From positions 62,001-126,000 of the forward strand of contig NZ_RCHR01000001.1 of assembly GCF_003665065.1 (NCBI RefSeq): DNA of 64,000 nucleotides. Direction: 5' to 3'. A program made the position numbers and the translations under genes. Of the stretch, positions 1 through 8,159 are shown piece after piece. The notes beneath the pieces are model-generated. The model was not told the origin of the DNA and did not search any database. It saw only the letters and a program-made list of their open reading frames with translations. Source of the DNA: Oceanobacillus piezotolerans (lineage in GTDB: Bacteria > Bacillota > Bacilli > Bacillales > Amphibacillaceae). The stretch's first letter is position 1; each line of letters starts with the position of its first letter.

Positions 1-1113
1 CAGAAAGAAGCATTACAAGAGAAAGGGATTGATGTGATTGACTTGGGTATTGGCGCCCCAGATTTACCAACACCTTCCTTTATTTACGACGTGCTGGCAC
101 AAGAGGCTAAAAAACAAGCTAGTCACCGTTATTCACCCTTTAATGGAAGTTACGAATTTAGATCCGCTGTAGCTGATTTCTATAAAAAGCAATTTGATGT
201 TGATTTAGATCCTGACACGGAAGTATTGACATTAATCGGATCTAAAGAAGGGATTGTACATTTTATTCAAGCTGTGATTAACGAGGGTGATAAAGTAATT
301 ATACCCGACCCAGGTTATCCAGCCTATCAAATGGGTGTCCAACTTGCTGGTGGCCAAAATGTGCTGCTGCCACTGGATACGAACAAAGGGTTTGTACCCA
401 GATATGATTTACTTTCAGAAGCTGACAAGAAACAGGCGAAATTAATGTTTTTAAACTATCCTAATAATCCAACAGCATCCACTGTGGAGATAAACACATA
501 TAAAGAAGCCATTTCTTTTGTGAAGAAGCATAAAATCATTCTGGCTCATGATGCTGCATATCAATTGGTTACATTTGGAGAATATAAATCACCAAGTGTT
601 CTTCAAGTCCAAGATGCGAAGAAATATGCTGTGGAGTTTGGCTCTCTATCGAAAAGTTTCAATATGACTGGATGGCGAATTGGTTATGTAGTAGGGAATA
701 AAGAAATGATTCAAGCTTTAGCAAACTTAAAAAGCAATATAGATACAAGTCAATTTCTTCCAATCCAAAAAGCTGCAGCAGCTGCAATGCGGAGTGACTT
801 GAAAGCGGTAGCAGAAAATAATCTGATTTTCCAATCCAGAATGGAAAAACTTCAAAAGGCCCTAGAAGAGCTCGGGATTGAGTCTGAAAAGCCAAAGGGT
901 AGCATATTTATTTGGGCAAAAGTTCCTGTTGGCTATTCTTCCAGTAGTTTTGCCAATAAATTATTGGAGGAAGCAGGTATTATGGTCACACCAGGTACAG
1001 CTTTCGGTTTAGGAGGAGAAGGCTATATCCGTATTTCATTATCAGTTGCAGAAGAACGTTTAGATGAGGTGATTAGAAGACTTCGAAGATTGAGCAGTAA
1101 GGAGGCTCCATAA
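1..1113 (+). CDS. Class I/II PLP aminotransferase, 5' end cut off by the window
   Basis: The reading frame is open from base 1, so the true start lies upstream. About 370 codons are visible. The fold-type I signature SLSKSFNMTGWRIGY holds the PLP-binding lysine, and NYPNNPT and the C-terminal YIRISLS arginine region are present. The family moves an amino group from an amino acid to a 2-oxo acid in the cytoplasm. Its stop TAA overlaps the ATG of the next gene (TAATG), so it is translationally coupled to a ThDP decarboxylase and then an aldehyde dehydrogenase. That order suggests it makes a 2-oxo acid for decarboxylation and oxidation. The amino acid cannot be read from sequence; arginine (AruH-like) or an aromatic or branched substrate are candidates. 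Confidence 0.85.
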   Translation, partial: QKEALQEKGIDVIDLGIGAPDLPTPSFIYDVLAQEAKKQASHRYSPFNGSYEFRSAVADFYKKQFDVDLDPDTEVLTLIGSKEGIVHFIQAVINEGDKVIIPDPGYPAYQMGVQLAGGQNVLLPLDTNKGFVPRYDLLSEADKKQAKLMFLNYPNNPTASTVEINTYKEAISFVKKHKIILAHDAAYQLVTFGEYKSPSVLQVQDAKKYAVEFGSLSKSFNMTGWRIGYVVGNKEMIQALANLKSNIDTSQFLPIQKAAAAAMRSDLKAVAENNLIFQSRMEKLQKALEELGIESEKPKGSIFIWAKVPVGYSSSSFANKLLEEAGIMVTPGTAFGLGGEGYIRISLSVAEERLDEVIRRLRRLSSKEAP

Positions 1114-2780
1114 TGGCTACGGAAAACACCCGTTTAATAAAACAGAAAATGTCTGCTGCACAAGCGATTGTACAATGTTTGAAAAGAGAAAACATTCATA
1201 AGGCATTTTGTGTTCCTGGGGAAAGCTACCTGCCAATACTAGATGCCCTTTTTGATGAAAAAACTATCGATGTTATTTCTGCAAGACATGAGGGTGGAGC
1301 TGCTTTTATGGCAGAGGGATATGCAAAAGCCACATTAAAGCCTGGCGTTGTCTTAGCAACAAGAGCGGTGGGTGGAAGTAATTTAGCGATTGCCGTTCAT
1401 ACGGCATTCCAGGATTCTACACCAATGGTCGTTTTTTTAGGTCAAGTAAGTAGGCAATTTCAAGGGAGAGAGGGATTTCAAGAGGTTAATCTGGAACAGT
1501 ATTTTAGTTCTATCGCCAAATGGGCCGTTGAAGTGAAGGACCCGCAAAGGGTTCCTGAACTAGTTGGAAGGGCGTTATATGTTGCACGAACAGGCAGACC
1601 CGGACCTGTAGTAGTATCATTACCGGAAGATATCCTTTCAATCCGAGCACCTATGCAGTTTGGCCCCATTATCCCTAGGCCAAAGCCTTCCCCTGCAAAA
1701 GCTGAACTGGAGCATGTTAAAAACCTTTTATCGAAAGCAAAGAGACCTCTCATTATTGCAGGTGGAGGGGTGAAGTACGCAGAAGCGGAAGAAGTATTGG
1801 TACATTTTGCTGAAAAAAATGTCCTTCCAGTTGTATCTTCCTTTCGCCGGCATGATATTTTTCCTAATGATCATTATCTTTATGTAGGACATTTAGGCCT
1901 TGGTACGCCAACTGATATTCTACAGACCGTGAAAGAAGCAGACGTCATTTTAGCTTTTGGAACAAGGTTATCGGAAGTGACCACACAAGATTATGCTATC
2001 ATCACTCCAGATAAAAAGCTGATTCATATGGACATTGATTATTCTGTAATTGGAAAAGTATTTCCACCTGATATTGCAATTATAGCTGATATGAAAGAAG
2101 GACTGATGAGCCTTACGAAAATAGACATTAGGATTATGTGGGATGATTGGGTGAAAGAAAAACGAGAGGCCTATGAAGCGGTTAGCAGAGGAACAGTTTC
2201 CAGAAAAGATGTAATCAATAGACACATCATGACGATCCTGCAAGATCTATTACCCAGTGATGCACTGATTACAAATGATGCAGGGAATTTTGCCGGATGG
2301 CTTCATACCTTCTATTCATTCCGCGAAAAGCATACATACATTGGACCTACATCTGGTGCGATGGGGTATGGGATGCCGGCAGCACTCGGGGCAAAGCTTG
2401 CTTTTCCAAATAAAGTAATTGTTTCTCTTTCTGGTGACGGTGGATTTATGATGACGGTACAGGAATTAGAGACAGCAGTACGTTATAGCATACCCATCAT
2501 CTGTCTTGTTTTTAACAATAATATGTATGGAACGATTCGAATGCATCAGGAAATCCACTATCCAAAGAAAGTAATTGCAACAGATCTAGGAAAAATTTCA
2601 TTTAAAGCACTTGCGGAGAGTATGGGTGTGGACGGATACCAAGTGGATACCCCGAGAGCATTTGAAGTGGCTTTTCGTCAAGCACTATTAAAAGGTAAGC
2701 TTGCTGTTATTGAAATCTTAACAGAAAAGGAACAGATTTCTGTGAATTCAACAATTACATCCATTCGTGGGGGAAAATAA
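1113..2780 (+). CDS. Thiamine diphosphate-dependent decarboxylase, acetolactate-synthase family
   Basis: A protein of 555 aa with the three domains of ThDP enzymes. The catalytic glutamate is in SARHEGGAAFMAEGYA near residue 60, the central domain follows, and the ThDP/Mg motif starts GDGGFM and ends in NNNMYGT near residues 445-475. The length fits acetolactate synthases, 2-oxo acid decarboxylases and AruI (2-ketoarginine decarboxylase). No acetolactate synthase small subunit lies nearby. Aminotransferase upstream and aldehyde dehydrogenase downstream favour a catabolic decarboxylase that turns a 2-oxo acid into an aldehyde. Biosynthetic acetolactate synthase or sulfoacetaldehyde acetyltransferase are less likely. 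The substrate is unknown. Confidence 0.75.
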   Translation: MATENTRLIKQKMSAAQAIVQCLKRENIHKAFCVPGESYLPILDALFDEKTIDVISARHEGGAAFMAEGYAKATLKPGVVLATRAVGGSNLAIAVHTAFQDSTPMVVFLGQVSRQFQGREGFQEVNLEQYFSSIAKWAVEVKDPQRVPELVGRALYVARTGRPGPVVVSLPEDILSIRAPMQFGPIIPRPKPSPAKAELEHVKNLLSKAKRPLIIAGGGVKYAEAEEVLVHFAEKNVLPVVSSFRRHDIFPNDHYLYVGHLGLGTPTDILQTVKEADVILAFGTRLSEVTTQDYAIITPDKKLIHMDIDYSVIGKVFPPDIAIIADMKEGLMSLTKIDIRIMWDDWVKEKREAYEAVSRGTVSRKDVINRHIMTILQDLLPSDALITNDAGNFAGWLHTFYSFREKHTYIGPTSGAMGYGMPAALGAKLAFPNKVIVSLSGDGGFMMTVQELETAVRYSIPIICLVFNNNMYGTIRMHQEIHYPKKVIATDLGKISFKALAESMGVDGYQVDTPRAFEVAFRQALLKGKLAVIEILTEKEQISVNSTITSIRGGK

Positions 2781-2794
2781 TGGGAGGAGATCAT

Positions 2795-4288
2795 ATGAAT
2801 AAATTGTTAGATACTCAGAAACTAGCAAACTATATTGGTGGAGATTGGATGGAGGGAAATGAATATGCTCCTGTAATCAACCCTGCAACAGGAGAAGTAA
2901 TTGTTCATGTCCCCCTATCTCCTGCCAGCGCTGTGGATGAGGCAGTGGTTGCAGCAAGAGCCGCACAGAAAGAGTGGTCTTTAGTGCCGGCCCCACAACG
3001 AGCGGAAGTTCTATACAGAATTGGATATTTATTGAAGGAAAGAAAAGAAAAACTAGCTCAGTTATTAACTATGGAAAATGGCAAAGTCCTTGAGGAAGCA
3101 AGAGGAGAAGTCCAAGAGGGAATCGACATGGCGTTCTATATGGCGGGAGAGGGAAGACGATTATTTGGTCAAACCACTCCGGCAGAACTAAAGGATAAAT
3201 TTGCAATGAGTCAGCGCGTACCTGTTGGTGTTGTAGGTATGATTACTCCATGGAACTTTCCGATTGCGATTGCAACATGGAAGTCATTTCCTGCTATTGT
3301 CGCGGGAAATGCGGTAGTCTGGAAACCAGCAACTGAAACACCAATTATGGCCTATGAACTAGCGGAAATATGCGAGGAGGCTGGTTTGCCAAAAGGGATC
3401 TTAAACGTTGTGTTTGGTTCTGGGAGAGTGGTTGGCGATGCAATGGTTCATCACAAAGACATCCGTGTTATTTCGTTTACAGGTTCGAATGAGACCGGAA
3501 GAAATATTGCTGCAGCATGTGGTCAGCAACTGAAAAAGGTGTCTCTTGAGATGGGTGGGAAAAATGCGGTTATTGTTATGGAAGATGCGGATCTAGACTT
3601 GGCGGTAGAAGCTATTCTATGGAGTGCATATGGAACAAGTGGGCAACGTTGTACAGCATGCAGCCGTGTCATTGTTCATGAGAGTGTAAAAGAGGCATTG
3701 GAGGAGAAATTGCTTGCCCAAATTGAAAAGTTATCTATAGGTAATGGACTTGATGAAGCGGTGAAAGTTGGCCCAATTATTAATAAAGCAGCATTAGAAA
3801 AAATCAAAAAGTATATAGAAATTGGAAAAAAAGAAGGTGCCAGATTACTAACAGGCGGAAAGGAGTTAACAGAAGAGAAATATAAGAATGGGAATTTTTT
3901 CACGCCTACGCTTTTTACAAATGTTAACGGCTCTATGCGGATTGCACAAGAAGAAATCTTTGGCCCTGTTGTCTCCTTAATCCCAGTGAAGAGCTTCGAG
4001 GAAGCGATTGAAGTAAATAATAATGTTGAATATGGGTTATCCAGCTCCATTTTTACAAATGATGTCAATCGAGTTTTTAAAGCACAGCGGGATCTCGACA
4101 CTGGTATTGTCTATGTAAATGCCGGAACAACAGGGGCAGAAATACATCTGCCATTTGGGGGGACGAAAGGAACAGGAAATGGACATCGTGATTCCGGAGT
4201 GCAGGCTTTGGATGTATTTACGGAGTGGAAGGCTGTTTATATAGATTATAGCGGACGACTTCAACGTGCTCAAATTGATATAGAATAA
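2795..4288 (+). CDS. NAD(P)-dependent aldehyde dehydrogenase
   Basis: An aldehyde dehydrogenase of about 497 aa with TPWNFPIAIA (cofactor region), FTGSNETGR, the general-base glutamate in LEMGGKNAV and the catalytic cysteine in GQRCTACSR. An upstream in-frame ATG at 2780 overlaps the previous stop. I chose ATG 2795 because GGGAGGAGA at 2782-2790 sits at the right distance from it. It is third in the operon and probably oxidises the aldehyde made by the decarboxylase to a carboxylic acid. If the pathway is arginine transamination it would act on 4-guanidinobutyraldehyde, but that is only one possibility. Confidence 0.82.
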   Translation: MNKLLDTQKLANYIGGDWMEGNEYAPVINPATGEVIVHVPLSPASAVDEAVVAARAAQKEWSLVPAPQRAEVLYRIGYLLKERKEKLAQLLTMENGKVLEEARGEVQEGIDMAFYMAGEGRRLFGQTTPAELKDKFAMSQRVPVGVVGMITPWNFPIAIATWKSFPAIVAGNAVVWKPATETPIMAYELAEICEEAGLPKGILNVVFGSGRVVGDAMVHHKDIRVISFTGSNETGRNIAAACGQQLKKVSLEMGGKNAVIVMEDADLDLAVEAILWSAYGTSGQRCTACSRVIVHESVKEALEEKLLAQIEKLSIGNGLDEAVKVGPIINKAALEKIKKYIEIGKKEGARLLTGGKELTEEKYKNGNFFTPTLFTNVNGSMRIAQEEIFGPVVSLIPVKSFEEAIEVNNNVEYGLSSSIFTNDVNRVFKAQRDLDTGIVYVNAGTTGAEIHLPFGGTKGTGNGHRDSGVQALDVFTEWKAVYIDYSGRLQRAQIDIE

Positions 4289-4347
4289 AAATGGAGAGAA
4301 TAAACTTCTTCATCCTATACCAAAATAAAAGCACGGAGGTGCTTCAA

Positions 4348-4485
4348 GTGAGTCCACATGATAAACAGCAACCAAAAGTATTCAGTAATGAAGAAGAAGC
4401 AATGAAATATCTATCGAAAAGCAGAAATCAAGAGATTGCAAATGAATCATTCGTAACAAAGGATAAAAACAGGAAGAAGAAATAA
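4348..4485 (+). CDS. Small hydrophilic protein of unknown function (45 aa)
   Basis: A short, highly charged open frame ending in KDKNRKKK. An in-frame ATG exists at 4291, but GTG 4348 is preferred because GGAGGT at 4335-4340 lies 7 nt before it. It follows the aldehyde dehydrogenase by 59 nt and is closed by a strong hairpin, so it may be the last gene of that transcript. I do not recognise a family and there is no signal peptide or membrane segment. Confidence 0.45.
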   Translation: MSPHDKQQPKVFSNEEEAMKYLSKSRNQEIANESFVTKDKNRKKK

Positions 4486-4530
4486 GGAAATCCCCTCTTT
4501 CACGCTTAACTTGAAAGGGGGGATTCTTTC
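4486..4530. terminator. Convergent terminator hairpin
   Basis: Arms around AATCCCCTCTTTCA and TTGAAAGGGGGGATT flank a short loop and are followed by TCTTTC. It lies between the small + gene and the convergent SLAP-domain gene and overlaps the last codons of the latter. Confidence 0.6.
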
Positions 4531-4904
4531 GTGATTAGTATAAGTTCTGCGTCGCTATAATCGACTTGTTTTACATAGCTTCCTTGAGGGAAAATAAATG
4601 TCCAAGGTATGCTGGTGTTTCCTTTTAAATCTGGAGGCTGCCTTTCAAACTGATATTCTGCAATAATATTCTCTTGCTTCTTAACACGTATTTTTGGACT
4701 TTTAAAAACAGCTCTTTCTGCATTGTAATTGTGTATAAGAACCATTAATAATAAATCATTTCTGTGATTTATGGCTTGTTTAAGAAAGGTAAAGACAATT
4801 CCCTTATCTTTGTGTGTCAGTCCTTGGAAGATATCGATTATTTTTTCTCTATCTCTCTTAGCAATCGTTTTATCCCATGCAGCTTCAAATTCGAGTCTTT
4901 GCAT
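4506..4904 (-). CDS. SLAP domain-containing protein (132 aa)
   Basis: Soluble protein of 132 aa with an N-terminal FEAAWDKTI helix and a beta-rich half containing INHRNDLLLMVLIHN and IPWTFIFPQGS. This pattern matches what I recall of the SLAP domain, named for accessory-Sec S-layer assembly proteins of Bacillus. There is no signal peptide. A good SD (AAGGGGGAAA) precedes ATG 4904. It is divergent from the RNase H-like gene. The role of stand-alone SLAP proteins is unknown; the family call is from memory of the consensus. Confidence 0.55.
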   Translation of the reverse strand: MQRLEFEAAWDKTIAKRDREKIIDIFQGLTHKDKGIVFTFLKQAINHRNDLLLMVLIHNYNAERAVFKSPKIRVKKQENIIAEYQFERQPPDLKGNTSIPWTFIFPQGSYVKQVDYSDAELILITKESPLSS

Positions 4905-5032
4905 GATTTTCCCCCTTCATAACAAAATAGATATAACAAGTGTACTGGATAGAAGGAAAATTGAAAAGGTTATCGTTGAGTTTATATACCTCAGGGTATA
5001 ATGAAATTATTCTAAGCAAGAAAGGGGACCAC

Positions 5033-5695
5033 ATGGTGAAGGTTCGAATAGATTTTACTTACGTTACAGCAAAAGGGACAAAAGGACGATTTGTTTCGGA
5101 GGAAATGCCGGATTCAAACGCGTTACTTCTTGCTTTGGATATGGAAAAGACAGGAAGAGCGAAAACACTTAAGTTCATCGATAAGAATGATTCCATCTGG
5201 ACTATAAAGGAATTAAAGAAGTATTTGGAAGGGATTCAGTCTGAGCCTCATGATGTTACTGTGTATTTTGATGGAGGCTTTGATAATGGAAAGAGGATTT
5301 CAGGTTTGGGATGTGTTATTTATTATGAACAAAACGGAAATAGATATCGGCTAAGGAAAAATGCACAAGTCGAGGAACTTGAAACAAATAATGAAGCAGA
5401 ATATGCTGCTTTCTATCTAGCTGTCCAGGAATTAGAAGCACTAGGAATCCATCACATGCCAGTTACATTTATTGGCGATTCAAAGGTAGTCATTAATCAG
5501 TTAAACGGTGATTGGCCTTGTTATGAAAAGGAACTAGAAAAATGGATAGGTCGAATAGAAACAAAACTAAAATCTTTGGGAATGGACCCTGAATTTCACC
5601 AAGTTTCAAGAAATGATAACAAAGAAGCAGACCATCTCGCAACTCAAGCATTACAAGGAATAGATATTATAAGTACCATACAGCTAAACAAATAA
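5033..5695 (+). CDS. RNase HI-like protein (YpeP/YpdQ type)
   Basis: A 220-aa protein with a C-terminal RNase H domain from about residue 75. The four acidic catalytic positions are visible: VYFDGGFD, TNNEAEY, FIGDSKVV and NKEADHLA. The N-terminal 70 residues form a separate small domain seen in Bacillus YpeP-like proteins. The frame extends upstream to 4940, but ATG 5033 is preceded by AAAGGGGA and starts the conserved part. Retention of all four acidic residues suggests an active nuclease on RNA-DNA hybrids. Confidence 0.75.
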   Translation: MVKVRIDFTYVTAKGTKGRFVSEEMPDSNALLLALDMEKTGRAKTLKFIDKNDSIWTIKELKKYLEGIQSEPHDVTVYFDGGFDNGKRISGLGCVIYYEQNGNRYRLRKNAQVEELETNNEAEYAAFYLAVQELEALGIHHMPVTFIGDSKVVINQLNGDWPCYEKELEKWIGRIETKLKSLGMDPEFHQVSRNDNKEADHLATQALQGIDIISTIQLNK

Positions 5696-5764
5696 AGAGG
5701 GTAAGTAATATTCTTTTTAAATTTTTCTCTTGGGAGCTACAATGGTAAATAAGGAGGAATAATA

Positions 5765-6418
5765 ATGAACGCAACCTTACATTATGAAATAAGAAAGCCA
5801 GCAAATATTCAATCGGGTAAACAATATCCGGCATTATTTTTAATCCATGGTATGGGGAGCAATGAACAGGATTTACTCCCTTTAACTCATGGTTTGGAAG
5901 AGTCTTGCTTCGTTTTTAGTATTCGAGGTCCAATAGACCAGCCGCCAGGGTATGCCTTTTTTACAATCGAGGGATTTGGAAAGCCTCATCGCTCTTCATT
6001 TGATGAGGCTATATCAAAACTAATACAGTTTATCGACTACACCTGTGAAGAATATCCCATTGAAAGCGATAAGCTTTATTTAATGGGGTTCAGTCAAGGT
6101 GCCATTCTTTCTATGTCACTTGGATTAGTTTTAGGAGATAAAAGAGTCAAAGGAATTGCTGCACTAAGTGGTTATATTCCTGAGATTGTTAAGAAAGATT
6201 ATGATAAGAAGCCAGTCGGAGAAATTTCCATTTTTATCTCACACGGAGAGCAGGATCCTGCATTACCTTTTACCTGGGCGCCTGAGAGTGTACGAGTGTA
6301 CAGTGAGATGGGGGCTAATGTCACGTTCAGAAAATACCAAGCTGGTCACACAGTAACACAAGAGAATTATCAAGATTTAAGAAAATGGTTCCAAGAGTAC
6401 ACAGAGATAGGTAATTAA
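5765..6418 (+). CDS. Alpha/beta-hydrolase carboxylesterase (phospholipase/carboxylesterase family, MhqD-like)
   Basis: A 217-aa single-domain hydrolase. The nucleophile elbow is GFSQGA (serine near residue 112). The acid is in HGEQDPALPF and the histidine in AGHTV, completing the triad. LIHGMGSNEQDL provides the oxyanion region. Size and motifs fit the small predicted esterases that include B. subtilis MhqD and YodD. No signal peptide, so cytoplasmic. An SD AAGGAGGA precedes the ATG. The substrate is unknown. Confidence 0.75.
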   Translation: MNATLHYEIRKPANIQSGKQYPALFLIHGMGSNEQDLLPLTHGLEESCFVFSIRGPIDQPPGYAFFTIEGFGKPHRSSFDEAISKLIQFIDYTCEEYPIESDKLYLMGFSQGAILSMSLGLVLGDKRVKGIAALSGYIPEIVKKDYDKKPVGEISIFISHGEQDPALPFTWAPESVRVYSEMGANVTFRKYQAGHTVTQENYQDLRKWFQEYTEIGN

Positions 6419-6538
6419 ATTTCTATCTCCGTAAAAGACTTTCTGTCCAACTACAAACACAAATTCATGTTTCAAAGGTTAGATATGCATACTGGTTTGC
6501 AGATATTCAAGAACGATAAAAGCATTTTACATTTAAAA

Positions 6539-6584
6539 CAATTCCTTACCGATGAAATTCCAATTGGTAAGGAATTGTTTTTTT
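6539..6584 (+). terminator. Rho-independent terminator after the esterase
   Basis: Perfect 12-bp stem CAATTCCTTACC / GGTAAGGAATTG with a 15-nt loop and seven T. Confidence 0.85.
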
Positions 6585-6689
6585 ATCAATAAGCGACATT
6601 TTTACAAAAATTTGTTTAATAACCATTCTTTTTTATTTAAATTATGGTAATATTCTATTGTCTAGATAAAATGAAATAGGTAAAAAGGA

Positions 6690-7577
6690 GTGTGCAAGAT
6701 AGTTATTGGATTATTGGATTTAGAAGAGGGGCTAAATCCTTGGTATGGTGTGGCGATTACTGCGATCGTATGGGCCTTTTTTATCCTCATATTTTATGTT
6801 ATTAATAAATGGATGAAAGAAAGAAATAGAATTGGTTTAATTGCCTTCTTCTTTGGGATTGTTTCTCCGGGCAGTGGCTTTGCCTATAGTGCTGCCTATA
6901 CATACGCATGGATTACATATGCTTTAACAATTGCCTCTATGATACTAATTCTACTTTCTGGAGAACAGGATTTATACACGATTATATTTGCTATTGTCTT
7001 TATAATACAAGCATTTGCAGGTTCTTCCTATGCGCATCGAGCAGGAAGGAAACTTCGCAAGAAACGTCATGCAACAGATCAAAAAGCTATGGAAAAAGCT
7101 TACTTAAAAGATCTAGCCTCTTATATTGAGACTGGTCATCATGTGGCTGTGGACACTAATTTTCTGATGCATTTTTATAATGTTTTAACAGATCTTTATG
7201 AGAATACAAACGTACAATTATTCTTGCATCCTACTGTCTTTGGAGAGTTGGAAGGGCTTAAGAAAAGTGAGAATCGTAATACAAGAGCGAGTGCACAAAT
7301 GGGGTTCGATGTGATTGAAATGTTTCAAAAAGGGAATCGCATGCAATGGACGAGAAAACAACCTCAGGGTACAAACTTTTCATCTGCCGATCAACGCATT
7401 GTAACAGGAGTGTTAGGTGAGATTAGAAGAGGTGTGAAGTTAGTATTTGCCTCTCATGATAAGGGGGCACGTATTTTAGCGCGCAGCCTGCAAATCCCAG
7501 TTGTTGACCCATTAGAGGATGGTGTAACAAAGGTTAAAAAAGCTTCTGTTAATATGAGAAAAAGAGGAATAGAATAG
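6690..7577 (+). CDS. Membrane-anchored PIN-domain ribonuclease-like protein
   Basis: About 295 aa. The N-terminal 110 residues hold three or four hydrophobic segments (near 18-40, 53-72, 74-92 and 95-112). A basic linker leads to a PIN domain from about residue 150 with its acidic positions: VAVDTNFLM, VFGELEGLK, SSADQRIV and FASHDKGAR. PIN domains are Mg-dependent RNases; the layout puts this one on the inner face of the membrane. The start is uncertain: GTG 6690 overlaps its own SD (AAAAAGGAG, 6682-6690). No ATG, GTG or TTG stands at normal spacing; only ATA 6699 does. It is not YacL, since no TRAM domain is seen, and no antitoxin gene lies next to it. Confidence 0.65.
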   Translation: MCKIVIGLLDLEEGLNPWYGVAITAIVWAFFILIFYVINKWMKERNRIGLIAFFFGIVSPGSGFAYSAAYTYAWITYALTIASMILILLSGEQDLYTIIFAIVFIIQAFAGSSYAHRAGRKLRKKRHATDQKAMEKAYLKDLASYIETGHHVAVDTNFLMHFYNVLTDLYENTNVQLFLHPTVFGELEGLKKSENRNTRASAQMGFDVIEMFQKGNRMQWTRKQPQGTNFSSADQRIVTGVLGEIRRGVKLVFASHDKGARILARSLQIPVVDPLEDGVTKVKKASVNMRKRGIE

Positions 7578-7582
7578 AAGAA

Positions 7583-7731
7583 CTTGATGAGGTTGGAGAC
7601 ATAACTAAACTGTTGACTCAAGAGACGAACATTATTTAAACTTAGCGAAGTATATTTCGGAGCAGTATTTCTCTACTTGCTAAAGTTCGAATTTTCTTTT
7701 GATAAAACAATTCTGTTCCAACCTCATCTGT
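7583..7731. repeat. Dispersed intergenic repeat, copy A
   Basis: About 149 bp bounded by GATGAGGTTGGAGACATAA on the left and GTTCCAACCTCATC on the right, so the ends are inverted. The same ends and several interior words (GACTCAA, GATAAAACA/TTTATGAAACA) recur at 23396-23523. It sits between two convergent genes and could also act as a terminator. Confidence 0.65.
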
Positions 7732-7732
7732 A

Positions 7733-7966
7733 TTATTTAGGATTTCTGCACATCCCCGGTACTAAAAAGATATCGATAAATAACCAAATCCATAGGAAAA
7801 TTAACGGGATCCATCCAATTAGAATCCATTGCGTTCCATATCCAATAATTGCAAGTAATAATTGCATAATTCCAGTACCAACGCGCCCCGTATAAAAACG
7901 GTGAATACCAATTTGCCCTAAGAAAACTAAAAAGATATAGGCGAGTGCATAGCTCTTTCTTTGCAT
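7733..7966 (-). CDS. TM2 domain-containing membrane protein (77 aa)
   Basis: A small membrane protein with two hydrophobic helices joined by a short turn. The N-terminal YALAYIFLVFLGQIGIHRFY and GRVGTGIMQLL give the TM2-domain pattern (G-x-H-R-F-Y, then G). A good SD GGAGGTGAAG precedes ATG 7966. An overlapping frame of similar size is a shadow. TM2 proteins are common in Bacillaceae and have no settled function. Confidence 0.8.
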   Translation of the reverse strand: MQRKSYALAYIFLVFLGQIGIHRFYTGRVGTGIMQLLLAIIGYGTQWILIGWIPLIFLWIWLFIDIFLVPGMCRNPK

Positions 7967-8069
7967 GTATCTTCACCTCCAAATTTATATATTAAAATAA
8001 GCGATCCTTGACTTTATAAAAGGTTATCTCACTTATATTTTACCATATATATTAGGAGGGATTACAATC

Positions 8070-8159
8070 ATGCAGATGCCCCATTTTAACCGAAATGGTT
8101 ATTACATACAAATATCAGTGATATACTACATCTACTATTGTGTGGATGAGCAACTGTAG
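8070..8159 (+). CDS. Candidate micro-ORF or gene remnant (29 aa)
   Basis: A strong SD (TAGGAGGGA, 8053-8061) lies 8 nt before ATG 8070. The frame reads MQMPHFNRNGYYIQISVIYY and ends at TAG 8157. Its last 45 bases run antisense over the end of the aminotransferase gene. A strong SD on so short a frame suggests a gene truncated when the flanking locus was inserted, or a genuine micropeptide. No family is recognised. Confidence 0.3.
   Translation: MQMPHFNRNGYYIQISVIYYIYYCVDEQL

Noticed and set aside
1113..2780. Sulfoacetaldehyde acetyltransferase (taurine pathway)
   Set aside because: Shorter than that family, and the partner aminotransferase is class I/II rather than the class III taurine enzyme; no phosphotransacetylase nearby.
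3676..4101. 141-codon open frame on the minus strand
   Set aside because: Lies wholly inside the aldehyde dehydrogenase gene; the amino-acid pattern is that of an antisense shadow and it has no SD.
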